Under the pieces are notes generated by a model, which was given only the letters and a program-made list of their open reading frames with translations, did not search any database and was not told the origin of the DNA. Shown piece by piece: positions 48,074-59,829 of a stretch of DNA of 64,000 nucleotides (the stretch's first letter is position 1; each line of letters begins with the position of its first letter). This DNA comes from Rotaria sp. Silwood1 (Eukaryota > Rotifera > Eurotatoria > Philodinida > Philodinidae): assembly GCA_905250075.1 (NCBI GenBank), contig CAJNOP010000020.1:1-64000 (forward strand), given 5' to 3'. The position numbers and the translations under genes are program-made.

Positions 48074-48454
48074 ATTCCTAATTCAGTTTGAAAGGTTCCA
48101 ATGGACGAACCCTAGTAAACTCTTTCTAAACTTACCAAACTCGACTTGTAACCCAAACTTGAGTTGAAATGACAAGTATCAGTTCGAGTATTTCTCTCGT
48201 CAGTATAAGTGAAATTTGACACAAAAAAAAGTCAATAACGATAAAGATAACTATAGCATCGAGTCAAGTGCATATTATCTTTTCCGATCGTTTCGTTTTT
48301 ATAGTGTATGTAACAATACACGTGATAACATATCAAACAAGATAAGATATTTCTTCGCATATATGTTGTATAGTTGAATTTTTTCTCTTTCTTTGTTTTT
48401 GATCGTCATATATTTATCTAACGGATTGGATTTTCACATCCATTTATTATCAAA

Positions 48455-49380
48455 ATGGACATCAATCATCGTTTACATGATGTTGAACAATCATCAACGG
48501 TTTATATTCATCAAGCTGAAAAATTTCATGCTGAAGCAACTCATGTAAAAATGATTACATTTACAAATAATAAAAATGATAGTTTTCATCTTAAAATCTT
48601 CATTTTAGTTATCATCACTTTTAGAAAAATCTTTTATCGAAGCCGAACAATTTATCAATAATCGTATGCAAATTTTAGCATCACAAAGTATTGAAACAAA
48701 TCAACATTTAGAAAATGAACAAGTACTATTATTAGCTATACGTTCAAAACTTGATACAACATTAACTAAATTAACACAATGTCATCAAGAAGCTATACGT
48801 TTACAATCAAATACTGATTCTCGTTTTCGTTTAATGATTAATACAGCTAAAGGTCGTTTAGAACAAGTCGAAAGACTTAAAACAAAAATGATACGATATG
48901 AAAATTCACTTGAATTAGCATCACCAGTATGTGAAGATACAAACAGAATTTTATCGAAAACTGATAATACAACAAAAAGAAAATTTCAAGTAAAGAAAAA
49001 TAAATAAATTTCGTTTGTTTGTTTGTCTTAGATTTTATTTGTTTTTTTTTTCTTTAAAGGATGAATTAAAACGTGTAACTGAACAATTAAAAAAAGTTAT
49101 TGATTTAGGTAAAGAAACTCGAAATGAAACACAAATATTACATGGACAATATGATACTGATGTTAATCGTCATATGGCTACATTAATGCGTCATGATAAA
49201 ACTGAACGAGAACAAATGAGTATATTAATTGAACATAAACAAAGTTTATTACGTGAAATTGATTGGATCAATGAACAAAAACGAATTATTGATAATTTTA
49301 TATCTAAAATGGCTCCAACACTTGATAAATGTTTATGTGAAGGACCATCGATAACTAACACTAATCGAACCGTTCAATAG
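48455..49380 (+). CDS. Coiled-coil protein, 263 aa, unknown
   Basis: Exons 48455-48544, 48609-48989 and 49060-49380 are all in phase 0 (90+381+321 nt) with GTAAAA and GTAAAG donors. The protein starts MDINHRLHDVEQSS and is almost wholly helical, with heptad-like Leu/Ile/Met spacing (for example ENEQVLLLAIRSKLDTTLTK and DELKRVTEQLKKVIDLGKET). There is no signal peptide or membrane helix. The C-terminal end carries a CLCEG patch. It could be a structural or cilia-associated coiled coil, but I see no signature that names a family; tektin signatures are absent. It stands alone between gene-poor regions, 380 nt after the palindrome. Confidence 0.75.
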
Positions 49381-51667
49381 CTTTTTATTATCATATTTTT
49401 TAAATGAATAAAAATAAAATCATTCAAAGTTTCGGAAGGTTTATTTCGAAGCGACAAAATTGATTTTAATTCAAAGATTTTTTCTTTTTTTTTTCTCATT
49501 AAAATACAAAGAAAAAACATTGTGCTCTTTTAATCAAAGATTTTATTGATTCAGATCATGAAATAAAGCTTTTTCATTATTTGATTCAAGTAAACATAAT
49601 TTATAATAGTATTCATATGTGTTGACAAGATATATATTGCATCTATGTGTAAATTCCAGTTATAGGTGGTGAAGCCACGAGGCTTGAATAGGCTAATATC
49701 GACATACATAAAGGTTTAGATAGGCCCGTAATTATCGTAGAAATTTTATGTTAGTGTTTAGTTTTATTTACTTCGGACAAGTGATGCTTGTAGAAAAACA
49801 AAACCCTTCTCTAGATTCATGCTTCGTAGTCTCAGACATACTTGATCTTCTTTCAGATTGATAGTTTTGAGCAATGCATAACATTTCTTTGTACAAACGC
49901 TAATATTTTTCGACACCTTATAAAAATTTTTTCTTAATCAAACAGATTTAATAAACATTTTTAATGGCACATTGAGTTTTGTACAAGTAAGTCGTCAATG
50001 AATTGAAGTAGTAATTCTTCATTAGAAGTGCAGAAGAATTGTACGAAAAATCTGAGCTAGAATAATTATAATTTCTTATAATTTTTTTCATCTTCAGTGC
50101 CTAAACTTATATGCTTAGTAAACATTCTAACGCATGTCTTTTTTTTGTACACAAGTTACAGGTTTTTTCTGATCTGCACTATTATTACACGTTGCAAAAT
50201 GTGAACTCGATAGAAAAGATGCTAACTTTATATCATCTAAATAGTATTCAAAAACTCGTCCTCTCTCATTTTTAACTTCCAGACGACGATTTTATAAAAA
50301 CAAAAAAGAACTGTCCATGCAAATCACTTACTTTCAAAAGAATGTCTCAAGAGTTCATTAACCCTTTTGAATCTGAACTGATGAGCTGATGTTGATTTAT
50401 ACCTACTCATTATTGCTTGAGCAAAAGAAAATATGCTAAATTACATAGAAGCAGGTACACATATGTAGAAAGAGTTACAAAAAGGATGCCTTCGTCTCCT
50501 TGTCATATATATATTTCATTGGTCGATACTATAGCAGACAAGTATTTCTGAAAATAAGTTTAAACACTCTAATCGCAGTTTCTCTTTGTACGTTTGCATG
50601 CCTATTTGAAAAGCACGAAAAACCAATTATTTTGATCGTAAAAGATGTGAAAAGATGCTTTAAAAAGGCAATCTTTATATTTGGAAAACGTTCGAAAAGC
50701 TTTCTCACAATACTTTTGATATACACCACGTATTAAAAAAAACGTCATTTTTGTCTGAAAAATACACCAAAATATTCCAGAAAAAATGTTTACAAATTTT
50801 CCATATGCAAAATTTGCCTTTTTAAATCGTCTTCACGCACCTTAATGATGAAAATAGGCGAGTATGGTGTTGGCTGAATGATCGTTACAACGCTCAAATG
50901 AAAGCCACGATTAGAGTATTTAAACGTGTTTTTAAACATTCTTGTCTACTTGAGTATTTTCTCAATCGTTCACGTGATTTGCCAACTTTTGTTTGCAATG
51001 AATCATGAGAGTTATTTATGACATCATTAGTAGTTGGAAGAATTTCTTATATGTAGAATAATCGTTATCGTTTATCTTTACATATTACAAATGTGGTAAA
51101 AAAATTTATATAATTAAAAATTCATCTGAACTATATTTCAAACAATTCACCCTTTAGGAATGCATTCAATTCAAAAATCGAACATATCGAACTCCTTGAA
51201 CAATATTAAAATCGTAAAAGGAGTGTGCTTTTAACGATTTTGTTTCCGTTGAAATTTCGACGCAGCGTTTTTTCATTGTTTGCTTAACTGAGGTGTGTTG
51301 GCTGTTTTTTAATATTCATAGTCCAGGTTAAATACAAAAGAAAAGCGAAACATGGCAATCATTGTCATACATATAGATATGTTTTCGTTTTCGAATGTGG
51401 AGCAACATCCTAGCATTTGTATCAATGCAGTATCAGCTGACATTTATTGATACACATTATAAGCATTTATGTGACAAAACATACTCTTTCACTACTGACA
51501 TATTATTGTTTTGTCTGTGTCAATCAAAAGCATGTTGCCTTTTTCTTTTTCACTACTAACCTACTTCACACATGGTACAAACTGAATAATTAAATTGACG
51601 TTGTCAACCGTTTTATAAAAGAACGATAAAGAATATATTTAATTTTTTATTAATTCATTATCAAACA
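49381..51667. other. No gene recognised
   Basis: AT-rich DNA with overlapping motif-less frames on both strands at 50500-50736. No splice-supported exon. Confidence 0.4.
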
Positions 51668-52005
51668 TTGGTTAATTATATGATAAATATGACTTCATCT
51701 AAACTATCATTCATAACTATAGCAACAAAAGCTGAGGCAAATCACAAAACGCGTTATTTACAAGAACTCAATCGTGATGTTTCTAGTTTGATATCATTTT
51801 CATTGCGTTTTACAATTGTCAATGTATTAACATCAATATCTTTAGGCTTTACTTTTACATGACATACTAGAAGGACCACTGGTAACTATTTGATCTTGGT
51901 TAATTGAATCATTATTTACTATGTTTATTAGTCTTCCCTTAGTTGAGATTTGTTCAGTTTATCTAAATGCGTTGGATCAGTTTATTACTGGTAGATAAAA
52001 AATAA
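51668..52005 (+). pseudogene. Decayed membrane-protein fragment
   Basis: An open frame starts near 51668 and reads MTSSKLSFITIATKAEANHK, RYLQELNRDVSS and a hydrophobic stretch (FTIVNVLTSISLGFTF) before a stop. After a frame change, at about 51895-51998, it continues SWLIESLFTMFISLPLVEIC and ends TGR and TAA. The pieces look like one former multi-pass membrane protein broken by stops and a shift. Family not recognised. Confidence 0.3.
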
Positions 52006-52329
52006 AATAGTCTGGTTATGATGTAAACTTGTTACATAAATATGTTTGTTTGTTTTTTCGATTAGAACTGATCAACTTGTATCTGTTCGGCGAGCACCCT
52101 GTGGTATCATTCATCTGTGAGCGGTCCAATTTTATTTGAAATGCTGCAAGTGAAAAGAAAAAAAATTTATTTTTCACAAAATATTGTCTTCATATTAACG
52201 GCTGATCCACAGTGAATGATTGTTCTTTTAGTCATTTAGTGTGTTTATTAAAAAAAAAAACAAAATATATCATAAGATAAAGTGTGAAAAGCTCTACAAC
52301 TTAGAAATCATAGTTTTATTTTATATATT

Positions 52330-52650
52330 CATGCTTTATTTTCAAAATGGACGAAATTCTCTGCGATTAATTTTCGACGCTGGAAGCATAATCATATTTT
52401 AGTAGATGATCAATCCAGATTTTTATCTCATCGATGAAAAATAATTCTATTCATTGACGAAAAATATTTCTTTTTATATAACGTGTTTATACTCCAATTC
52501 GACTAGTGGCAGACGAATGAAAAGATATAGATTAAAAAACTAAATATCCAAAAATAATTATGGTGTGGTTAGAAGTTTCTAATAATGATCTTAAGCCTAC
52601 AATTATATTGAACTTGTTCTTCCATATGCACAAGTTGAATTGAAAAAATA
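52330..52650 (+). pseudogene. Decayed Tc1/mariner-type transposase fragment
   Basis: Pieces in shifting plus-strand frames resemble the catalytic core of mariner-like transposases: a FIDEKYFFLYN segment corresponding to the second Asp region, then MVWLEVSNNDLKPTIILN, matching the usual VW..(V/I)S..GL.P... motif. Several stops and a frame shift lie within and between them. It is a dead copy; no intact ends were located. Confidence 0.5.
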
Positions 52651-54720
52651 AAGATTTTTTCCTTTCCAAAGTGTTCGTCTTAGTTCTAATTATGCATTAT
52701 ATATATAGTGAATTAGATATTCAGTTAAAACCTGCTGATAAAAGGATTTATCAATATAAATGAGTGTGAATATTTGTTTTTGTTAATATGACGGAAACAC
52801 TTTCTATCGAATCTTTTCCTCTTCCCACTTCTAAAAAATATCAACCATCCTGAACTGATGACGCAGATTAAGATGAACAACATCATTGTCTCTTTTTTTC
52901 GGCAGTACTCAGATACGTTTTTAGAAAATCATTTGATAAAGAAGTTTTGCATTATAAAACTGTTGTATTTAGGTGTTGGAGCAATATTTAAAATATTAAT
53001 GTTTATTCAATCAACAGTCAAAAAGACTAAAAATAATACGAATTATTTTTATTTAACAATAGTTTTCTGAAGTGACACGTATGTCACAGAATTCTCCACA
53101 CAATGCTACATATTTTTTTTACAGATGTTTCAAAATTTAAAAGGAATATCAGTAAAGATAATCGTGAAGTAAAAACTGGAAAAGAGCCTTGTCTGACAGG
53201 ATTATGTGATTGTTTTTATTTTTGTTTTGATATAATCTAATGTTTTGTATTCTTCAACTTAGCGATCACAACATTTTATTGAGAATTGAATTCTACATCA
53301 TCCACCAATGTAAGAATGGCTCTTTTATAAATTAAGTTTCGCTTTGAATAACATGTTTTTCCGACATGAATAGAAAAGTAATAGTAGCTTATAATTTGAA
53401 GCTTTTTTCCTCGTGAACGATGACATCATAAACCTTGAAAAGATCGTAGAAGTATAGAACACAAAAATTTCTATCCGATCGATGTCAATTGCGTCACTTT
53501 TCGGATTAGTTTTCATGAACAAAGACTTACATAAATTGATAAATGTCTGTAAAAAAATCGAAAATCGTAGTTAGACAATCGGACAGACATTTATAGTTGA
53601 AGTTTTATTCCGGCGCGAAAAGCATAGTCAAAGCAGATTTTTAGAAAGAAAAATTCTCTATCGAATAATTTTCTGAAAATGTATTGAAATGAATCGAAGA
53701 AAAAATAATATTGTCCTATTAAATCAATTTGTGTCACCCATTATATTTTATAGTCTTTTATCCAAGGGCAAGGAAGTATTCTGTTTTGTCTCTTTGTCCG
53801 TAAATAGAGCTTTCATAAAAGCTATTTTCTGTAATTATTAGCAGACAAGCTTTTGTTCGATTTTTTATATTGATCTTATGTTAGGCATAACAATGCATAC
53901 TTTTCCGATGGCGATTACGTATGATAACGTGAAATCGAGTTTTGTAAAATAAAGAAATTTCTTTTTTTTTTACCTGAAGAAAAATTCACATTTAATATAA
54001 ATCTTAATTCGATCACGTCCAGAAACTTACATTAGTAAACAAATCATAAGTTTTGTAGTATTGTTTTTTTTAATATCGATTTTACAACATTGTTGCATGT
54101 AAATTCTGACGTACAAAAATAAATTATGTACTCTTACAACAAAAAAAGGACAAATCAAACTCATGACAGCTTTTTATGATTCATAAAAAAAAAATATTTT
54201 GCCGGGCAGTTTTTTTTTCTGTTCTATGCATAAGAATGATTTTTGCACATAGTTAAATACTTGTCAATGAATAGGAATTAATATGAAAAAAAAAACTTTT
54301 GGATGAAGGTCGTTTGAAAGTTTTGCGAAAAAAACTCTATTATGTGACATCGTACGATATCGATTTTAATGTTGATGATCAATGAAATCTTACAATAATG
54401 TTTACTCTTTTACGTATGCAAATAGCAAACTCATTTCTCATCATACCAATATAAATCAGGTATGAATAGTACAGAAAAGAAAACAACAGTATTTTTTTTA
54501 CGATAGTATCATTTTTTTTTCGTCTAGATAATTATCGAAGATCATAAAAAAATTGAAACTATAGTGATAGGTAAATAGACGAAACCGAATCCAACATTAA
54601 AAAAATAAATCGATTCTCTTGACAAAAACAACTCTTTGGTGTTCTTTCAGTTTTGATAAACGACATTTTTCTTCTGTCATTTGATTTTATTTTCTTTTTT
54701 TCTTGCTACTACATATCCGC
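52651..54720. other. No gene recognised
   Basis: AT-rich DNA upstream of the protease cluster. A small inverted repeat (ATAAATGTCTGT / ACAGACATTTAT) lies at 53539-53595. No exon seen. Confidence 0.4.
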
Positions 54721-55817
54721 ATGTTTTATTCTCATTTAATGATCCATCAAATATTATATGTGAAGTTAATTTTTTTCTTTGGAATCTCATTGACCTTTGT
54801 GTCAAGTACCACATATACTTGTTCATCGAGTTCTTTTTGTGGATGTTCACTTAATTCAGCTAGTTTAACAAAAATTGTCGGTGGAGAAACTGCTTCAAGT
54901 CAAACATGGGGATGGGCTGCATCACTTCGTTATACATCTAGTGGTTCGCATTTTTGTGGTGGGTCAATTATATCCGATTCACATATTCTTACTGCAGCAC
55001 ATTGTACTCAAAAATTAAATTCTCCTTCTTCAGTACGTGTTCATGTTGGATCGATATATTTATCTTCACCAGGTCAAGTAAAAGATGTTTCAAGAATTTA
55101 TAATCATCCAAATTATTCATCATCAGATTATCGTAATGATATTGCTATATTGAAATTATCATCACCATTAAATCTTGATCAAACTGGTGTTGATCTTGTT
55201 TGTTTACCTAATATATCAACAACTGCACTTGCCAATGGAGAATATCCATCAGCCGGCCTCAATGTAATGTTTATATATACTTGTATGAATTATAGTTTTT
55301 TTTGTAAATCTAATATATAATTTGTAGCTTGTTGCTATTGGTTGGGGTGTTCAAACAGAAGGCAGTCAAACAGTTTCTTCAACACTTCAACAAGTAACTA
55401 TTCAATCTATTGCTAAAACTAGTGGTTATTGTCAAAATGTTGATTTAATTGATTCATCTACAAGATTTTGTGCTGGTGTGATGCCTACTGGCGGTAAAGG
55501 TAATTACCCATATATAAATTATTCTTTTTTTTAGAATTTGCTTGTGTGAAAAATATTTGCATTTAGATACATGTCAAGGTGATAGTGGTGGTCCATTATT
55601 AATGTTTACTTCTAGTAATGTTTGGGAACAAGTAGGAATAACTTCAGTTGGATATGGATGTGCAAGGGCTTATTATCCTGGTATTTATACACGTGTTGCA
55701 GCTTATCAGTCATGGATAAATGCAGTAATGAATCGAGCAAATCGAGTATTTATCATTTCATATGCAATGTTTATTCCACTTGTATTATTCATTTTATTAC
55801 AAAAAGATATTTTTTAA
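54721..55817 (+). CDS. Trypsin-like serine protease with C-terminal hydrophobic anchor (protease A)
   Basis: Exons 54721-55263, 55328-55499 and 55567-55817 (543+172+251 nt) give 321 residues. The start is the ATG at 54721; MIHQ at 54739 is an alternative. A signal peptide is followed by a short Cys-containing propeptide ([10 protein letters not shown]) and the activation site KIVGGE. The triad is in TAAHC, NDIAIL and [14 protein letters not shown] puts Asp at the primary-specificity position, predicting cleavage after Lys/Arg. The last 20 residues are hydrophobic ([16 protein letters not shown]), suggesting a membrane or GPI anchor. Intron 2 is just before the DTCQGDSGG block. It is paralogous to the two minus-strand genes that follow. 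Confidence 0.92.
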
Positions 55818-55994
55818 TTTGTTTTTTCCATCTTTTGATAAAATAATTAAAAAAAAAAGAAGTTTATTTATTTTTTCTATCTAATTTACATTTTATTTTT
55901 CTATGTGCTACAAAATGACAACATCTTGTTTGTTTTAGTTTCATGTTTTGGTTTTTTTTTGCATTTCGTCATTGTTTAATAAAGAATGTAGTTA

Positions 55995-56990
55995 TTAATT
56001 CTGATAGAATAATTTTCTATAAGTAATAAATACACAAATAAAACATAATTGAATCATTGATTCTTTATAAAGATTTTTAGTACTTGAACGTGATTCATTT
56101 TCTAGTTCTAACTTTTTAATATTTGATTTTAATGTATCATCAGATTGAATTATTTCTCGTATATAGGAATCATAGTAAGCTATTCGTGTATAAACACCAG
56201 CAAAACCTGGACTTGCACAAATTGCTCCATAACTTGTGATACCAATTAACTGCCATCTTCCATTTTTAAACAACATTAATGGGCCACCACTATCACCTTG
56301 ACATGTATCTTTTCCACCTTCAGGAACACCAGCACAAAATTGAACAACATCATCATTTATTGTATTTAAACACGACGAATCTGTTCTTGCAATCGCTTGA
56401 ATAGTAACTTGTTGAAGTGTAGGCGAAGGTATACGTATAAAAGGATTTGTTGTACCCCAACCGATTGCAATAAGACTTGAACCTATAGGTGGATATTCAG
56501 CTTGTTCTAAATTAAATTCTGTTTTTGTTGGTAAACATATAACAGACATATTTGAATTAATTAAGTCAATGGGTTTATGCAGACGTAATATAGCTAAATC
56601 ATTTATATATAATCGTTGATCATATAATGGATGAACATACATTTTCGTTACATTACGTAGTTCACCAATATTTGATAAATTAGTTATATCAAAATTAAGT
56701 GATAAACGAGATAATGATGGAATATCATTAACGCAATGTGCTGCTGTTATAACATATGATGGACTTATAAGTGAAGCACCACAATGATGTATATCATTTC
56801 GTCTTAATGATGCCATCCATCCCCATGAATGAGAAATAGTTACCGGCTCCCCATCAATAATTTTTGATAAAATAATTGTTGATCGTTTCGAACAACCACA
56901 TGTCGCATAATGACTACATGTATAAGTAATAGAAATTGTAGCATCAAATATTCCGAATAGAAATAATAGAAATACTAAAAAGGTTATCAT
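55995..56990 (-). CDS. Trypsin-like serine protease, intronless (protease B)
   Basis: A single open frame of 331 residues carries signal peptide, CSHYATCGCS propeptide, activation site SKIIDGEP (Asp replaces the first Gly of IVGG), TAAHC, NDLAIL and DTCQGDSGG. All triad residues and the specificity Asp are kept, so it should be active. The sequence reads straight through the positions where proteases A and C have introns. The C-terminal part is longer, with a charged segment and then a hydrophobic tail (MIQLCFICVFITY). It converges with A (177 nt apart) and lies head-to-tail downstream of C. Confidence 0.92.
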   Translation of the reverse strand: MITFLVFLLFLFGIFDATISITYTCSHYATCGCSKRSTIILSKIIDGEPVTISHSWGWMASLRRNDIHHCGASLISPSYVITAAHCVNDIPSLSRLSLNFDITNLSNIGELRNVTKMYVHPLYDQRLYINDLAILRLHKPIDLINSNMSVICLPTKTEFNLEQAEYPPIGSSLIAIGWGTTNPFIRIPSPTLQQVTIQAIARTDSSCLNTINDDVVQFCAGVPEGGKDTCQGDSGGPLMLFKNGRWQLIGITSYGAICASPGFAGVYTRIAYYDSYIREIIQSDDTLKSNIKKLELENESRSSTKNLYKESMIQLCFICVFITYRKLFYQN

Positions 56991-57197
56991 TATTAATAAA
57001 AACTATCATATACACAATCAACTGTTCTATATCCTACTCGCACTATCGACCTTTATAGTATGCGTTCAAACCTTGAGAACCAAAGAGAGACATTTTTTGG
57101 GTTTCTTATTTTTTTTCGTCCTGCACATATGTTTTTGCGCTCAAGTGAAACGGTATAAGGCCCATTGATTTGACAATGAAGGTGTATCCATCAAGGG

Positions 57198-57204
<7 letters not shown>

Positions 57205-57230
<26 letters not shown>

Positions 57231-57232
57231 TT
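57205..57232. repeat. TA microsatellite
   Basis: ATATAT run in the spacer between proteases B and C. A second, longer one is at 58418-58451, just upstream of protease C. Confidence 0.8.
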
Positions 57233-57319
57233 ATCTGTATCTCTATCAATCTCTCTATATATATATAATGAAAAGAGATAGTAAACGAAATTTGCCCAAT
57301 GCAGAAACTTTTTTTTTAT

Positions 57320-58349
57320 CTAGGAGAGTCCTAGTTTAAATATAACCAAACAAATAAAAACTATTAAAATATTTTTATAAAATATCGTTGATCCCATTGA
57401 TGAAAGAGAATATTGTTTTAAAGTTGTATTTTCAATACAAGTTATATTATTTGTTAAAAAACATGATATCCAATCTATGTAATATGAAACACGTGTATAT
57501 ACACCCGGATAATCTGCTAAAGCACAACTAATTCCATAACTTGTTATACCAACTAATATCCATTGACCCTTAGAAAATATCATCAATGGACCGCCACTAT
57601 CACCTTGACATGTATCTAAGACAAAAAAGAAACGATTAAATTTTCACTATTTTTCTATTCTAATAAATATTTCATTTTTCAATACCTTTTCCACCCCCTG
57701 GAACACCAGAACAAAATTGAATAGTATTATTATGAATAACTGTTCGACAATTAATACTTGTTTTTGAAAGTGTTTTTAATGTGACTTGTTGAAGTGAATC
57801 AGATGGAACTTTATTTCCTGATGATAAAACGCCCCAACCAATAGCAACAACAGTTGTATCTGTTGGTGGATAATAAATAGTTTTAGCTGATGGTAAACAA
57901 ATAAGAGCTATTGAACGATCATTCATATTTATAGGTGATGAAAGACGTATTATAGCTATATCATTAACAAAAGTATTTGAATCATAATATTGATGAATAT
58001 AAATTTGTGATACTTTTCTTTGTTGATGAATAATAGATAAATAAGTTGAACCAGCATTAATATTAAGACTTGCTAGTGATTTTATTGACATAAGACAATG
58101 AGCAGCAGTTAAAATTAATGTTGAAGATATTAATGAACCACCACACACATGACTATTTCCTATACGTATCGATACAATCCAACCCCAACTATCTATATCA
58201 GCTTGTTCACCACCGATAATTTTACTTAAAATAGCTGAATTTACTGAACAACCACATGATAAATTTGGTAAACAAGAATAAGTGATTGTGGCAACAGCTG
58301 TAAATGCAATTTGTATAAAAAATACATGAAAAACGAAGGTTATTGCCAT
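57320..58349 (-). CDS. Trypsin-like serine protease with C-terminal anchor (protease C)
   Basis: Exons 58349-57686 and 57615-57320 (664+296 nt, 319 residues). Signal peptide, [10 protein letters not shown] propeptide, activation site [19 protein letters not shown] and, at the start of exon 2, DTCQGDSGG. The intron is at the same place and phase as the second intron of protease A; the first intron of A is absent. The C-terminus carries an N-glycosylation site (NNITC) and a hydrophobic tail ([15 protein letters not shown]). Predicted Lys/Arg specificity at the cell surface or secreted. Substrates are unknown. Confidence 0.92.
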
Positions 58350-58416
58350 TCGTATGTGCTATTTCTCTATCGTTTTCGTCGATGATTTCTTATTGACATC
58401 AGTGCCATACGATACA

Positions 58417-58455
<39 letters not shown>

Positions 58456-59829
58456 TTTGATGACGTGTTTTATTTTTGCACTACTCAAAGAGAAGGATGT
58501 GAAACATAAAAGGATACGAAATGAGAAAAAAATAACGCGAAGCTTGTTATTCGTCAAATGCTACCCATCGAAAGTTTCATATTATGACATAAAGAAATTA
58601 TTAAAAATGTTCATCTTATAACTAGTATGATAATTGATTTCAAGATAAAATGTATTTTTCACAGTTATTTTATTTAAAAATAATATCTTGTTATTTTCTA
58701 TTCAACTATAATCAACCCGAAAGAAAAACAATTCCTATATTATATTATTAATATAGCCTTTGTATAGTTCTATAAGCTTTCGATCTTACATAGTCGTTTA
58801 ATAATTTTTGGCCAGTGTATTTTATGCTTAATTGATTTTTAAAAGCCATGCCATTAAAGTATAATTAACTGACTATAAAAACAAAATAATATTTAACAAT
58901 GTAAAATATAGTAAAAGCTCTATTTTTAGTGTACATTAGGCCGTACATAGATTTTTATGAGCTAGATGCAATTAAGTCTTAACGAGACTTCGCATGTATG
59001 AGATTTTTTCTTGAACATTTTACAGAATTTGTATAATTCCTATTGCTAGAATTTATCATGAGTAACAACAGATGTTTAAAAAACAACAAAAACAAATGCC
59101 ACCGGTGTCGTTGCTACTTGATAATAATTGTTTTTTCTATAGATTACGATTCATATGACGATACAAGTTAATCTATGAATATTTTGTTTCTTTTTTTTTG
59201 AGAGTTTTTATTACTGATAAAGCCATGATGAATTTATATCGATGTAAAAGAACAAATTCTTATCAAAAACATTTGGTGTTTTCAACAATATCTTTTTCCA
59301 GCACATAGCACACACCCTCAGAAAGAAATTGGGCTTTTCCTGTTTGACAAACAAAAAATTCTAATTACATACTTCACATTCTACGATAGCTTAAACTCGA
59401 ATATATTATACAGTAAACATGACTCATAAAAATAAAACATGTAAACCATTGAGTTCAATGCTATTTTGGCCATCTTATTCTGATAATTGTATACTGTTGA
59501 GTTTCTTCACTAAGATGTACAAATTAAATGTTTTTTTTTGTTATATTTAATTTCTTATTATAGACAACTATGCCGTCATTCATATATATATATATAATTA
59601 GCTAAGCACGCTATTTTAAATAAGCAATATATAATAATAACGTAACGGGTCCGACAAAAAAAATGTTAGAAGACTCAAAAGAAAAAATATTTCATTGAAC
59701 GTCTTGAAATGAAAACAGAATCATTTATCATGAATATCAATTTTACACAACAGTCAAGTATATATTTATGACACTTGAATATTGTATTGATTTATATGAT
59801 TGTCCTATATTTTTCTTCATCTAGGTGGA
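58350..59829. other. Spacer with TA microsatellite, no gene
   Basis: Contains an AT dinucleotide run at 58418-58451 and AT-rich DNA; probably the promoters of protease C and of the receptor gene. At 59818-59824 a CATCTAG could be a splice acceptor of an upstream receptor exon, but none was found. Confidence 0.4.

Noticed and set aside
50500..50736. Overlapping frames on both strands
   Set aside because: No conserved motif, and both strands open equally in AT-rich DNA.
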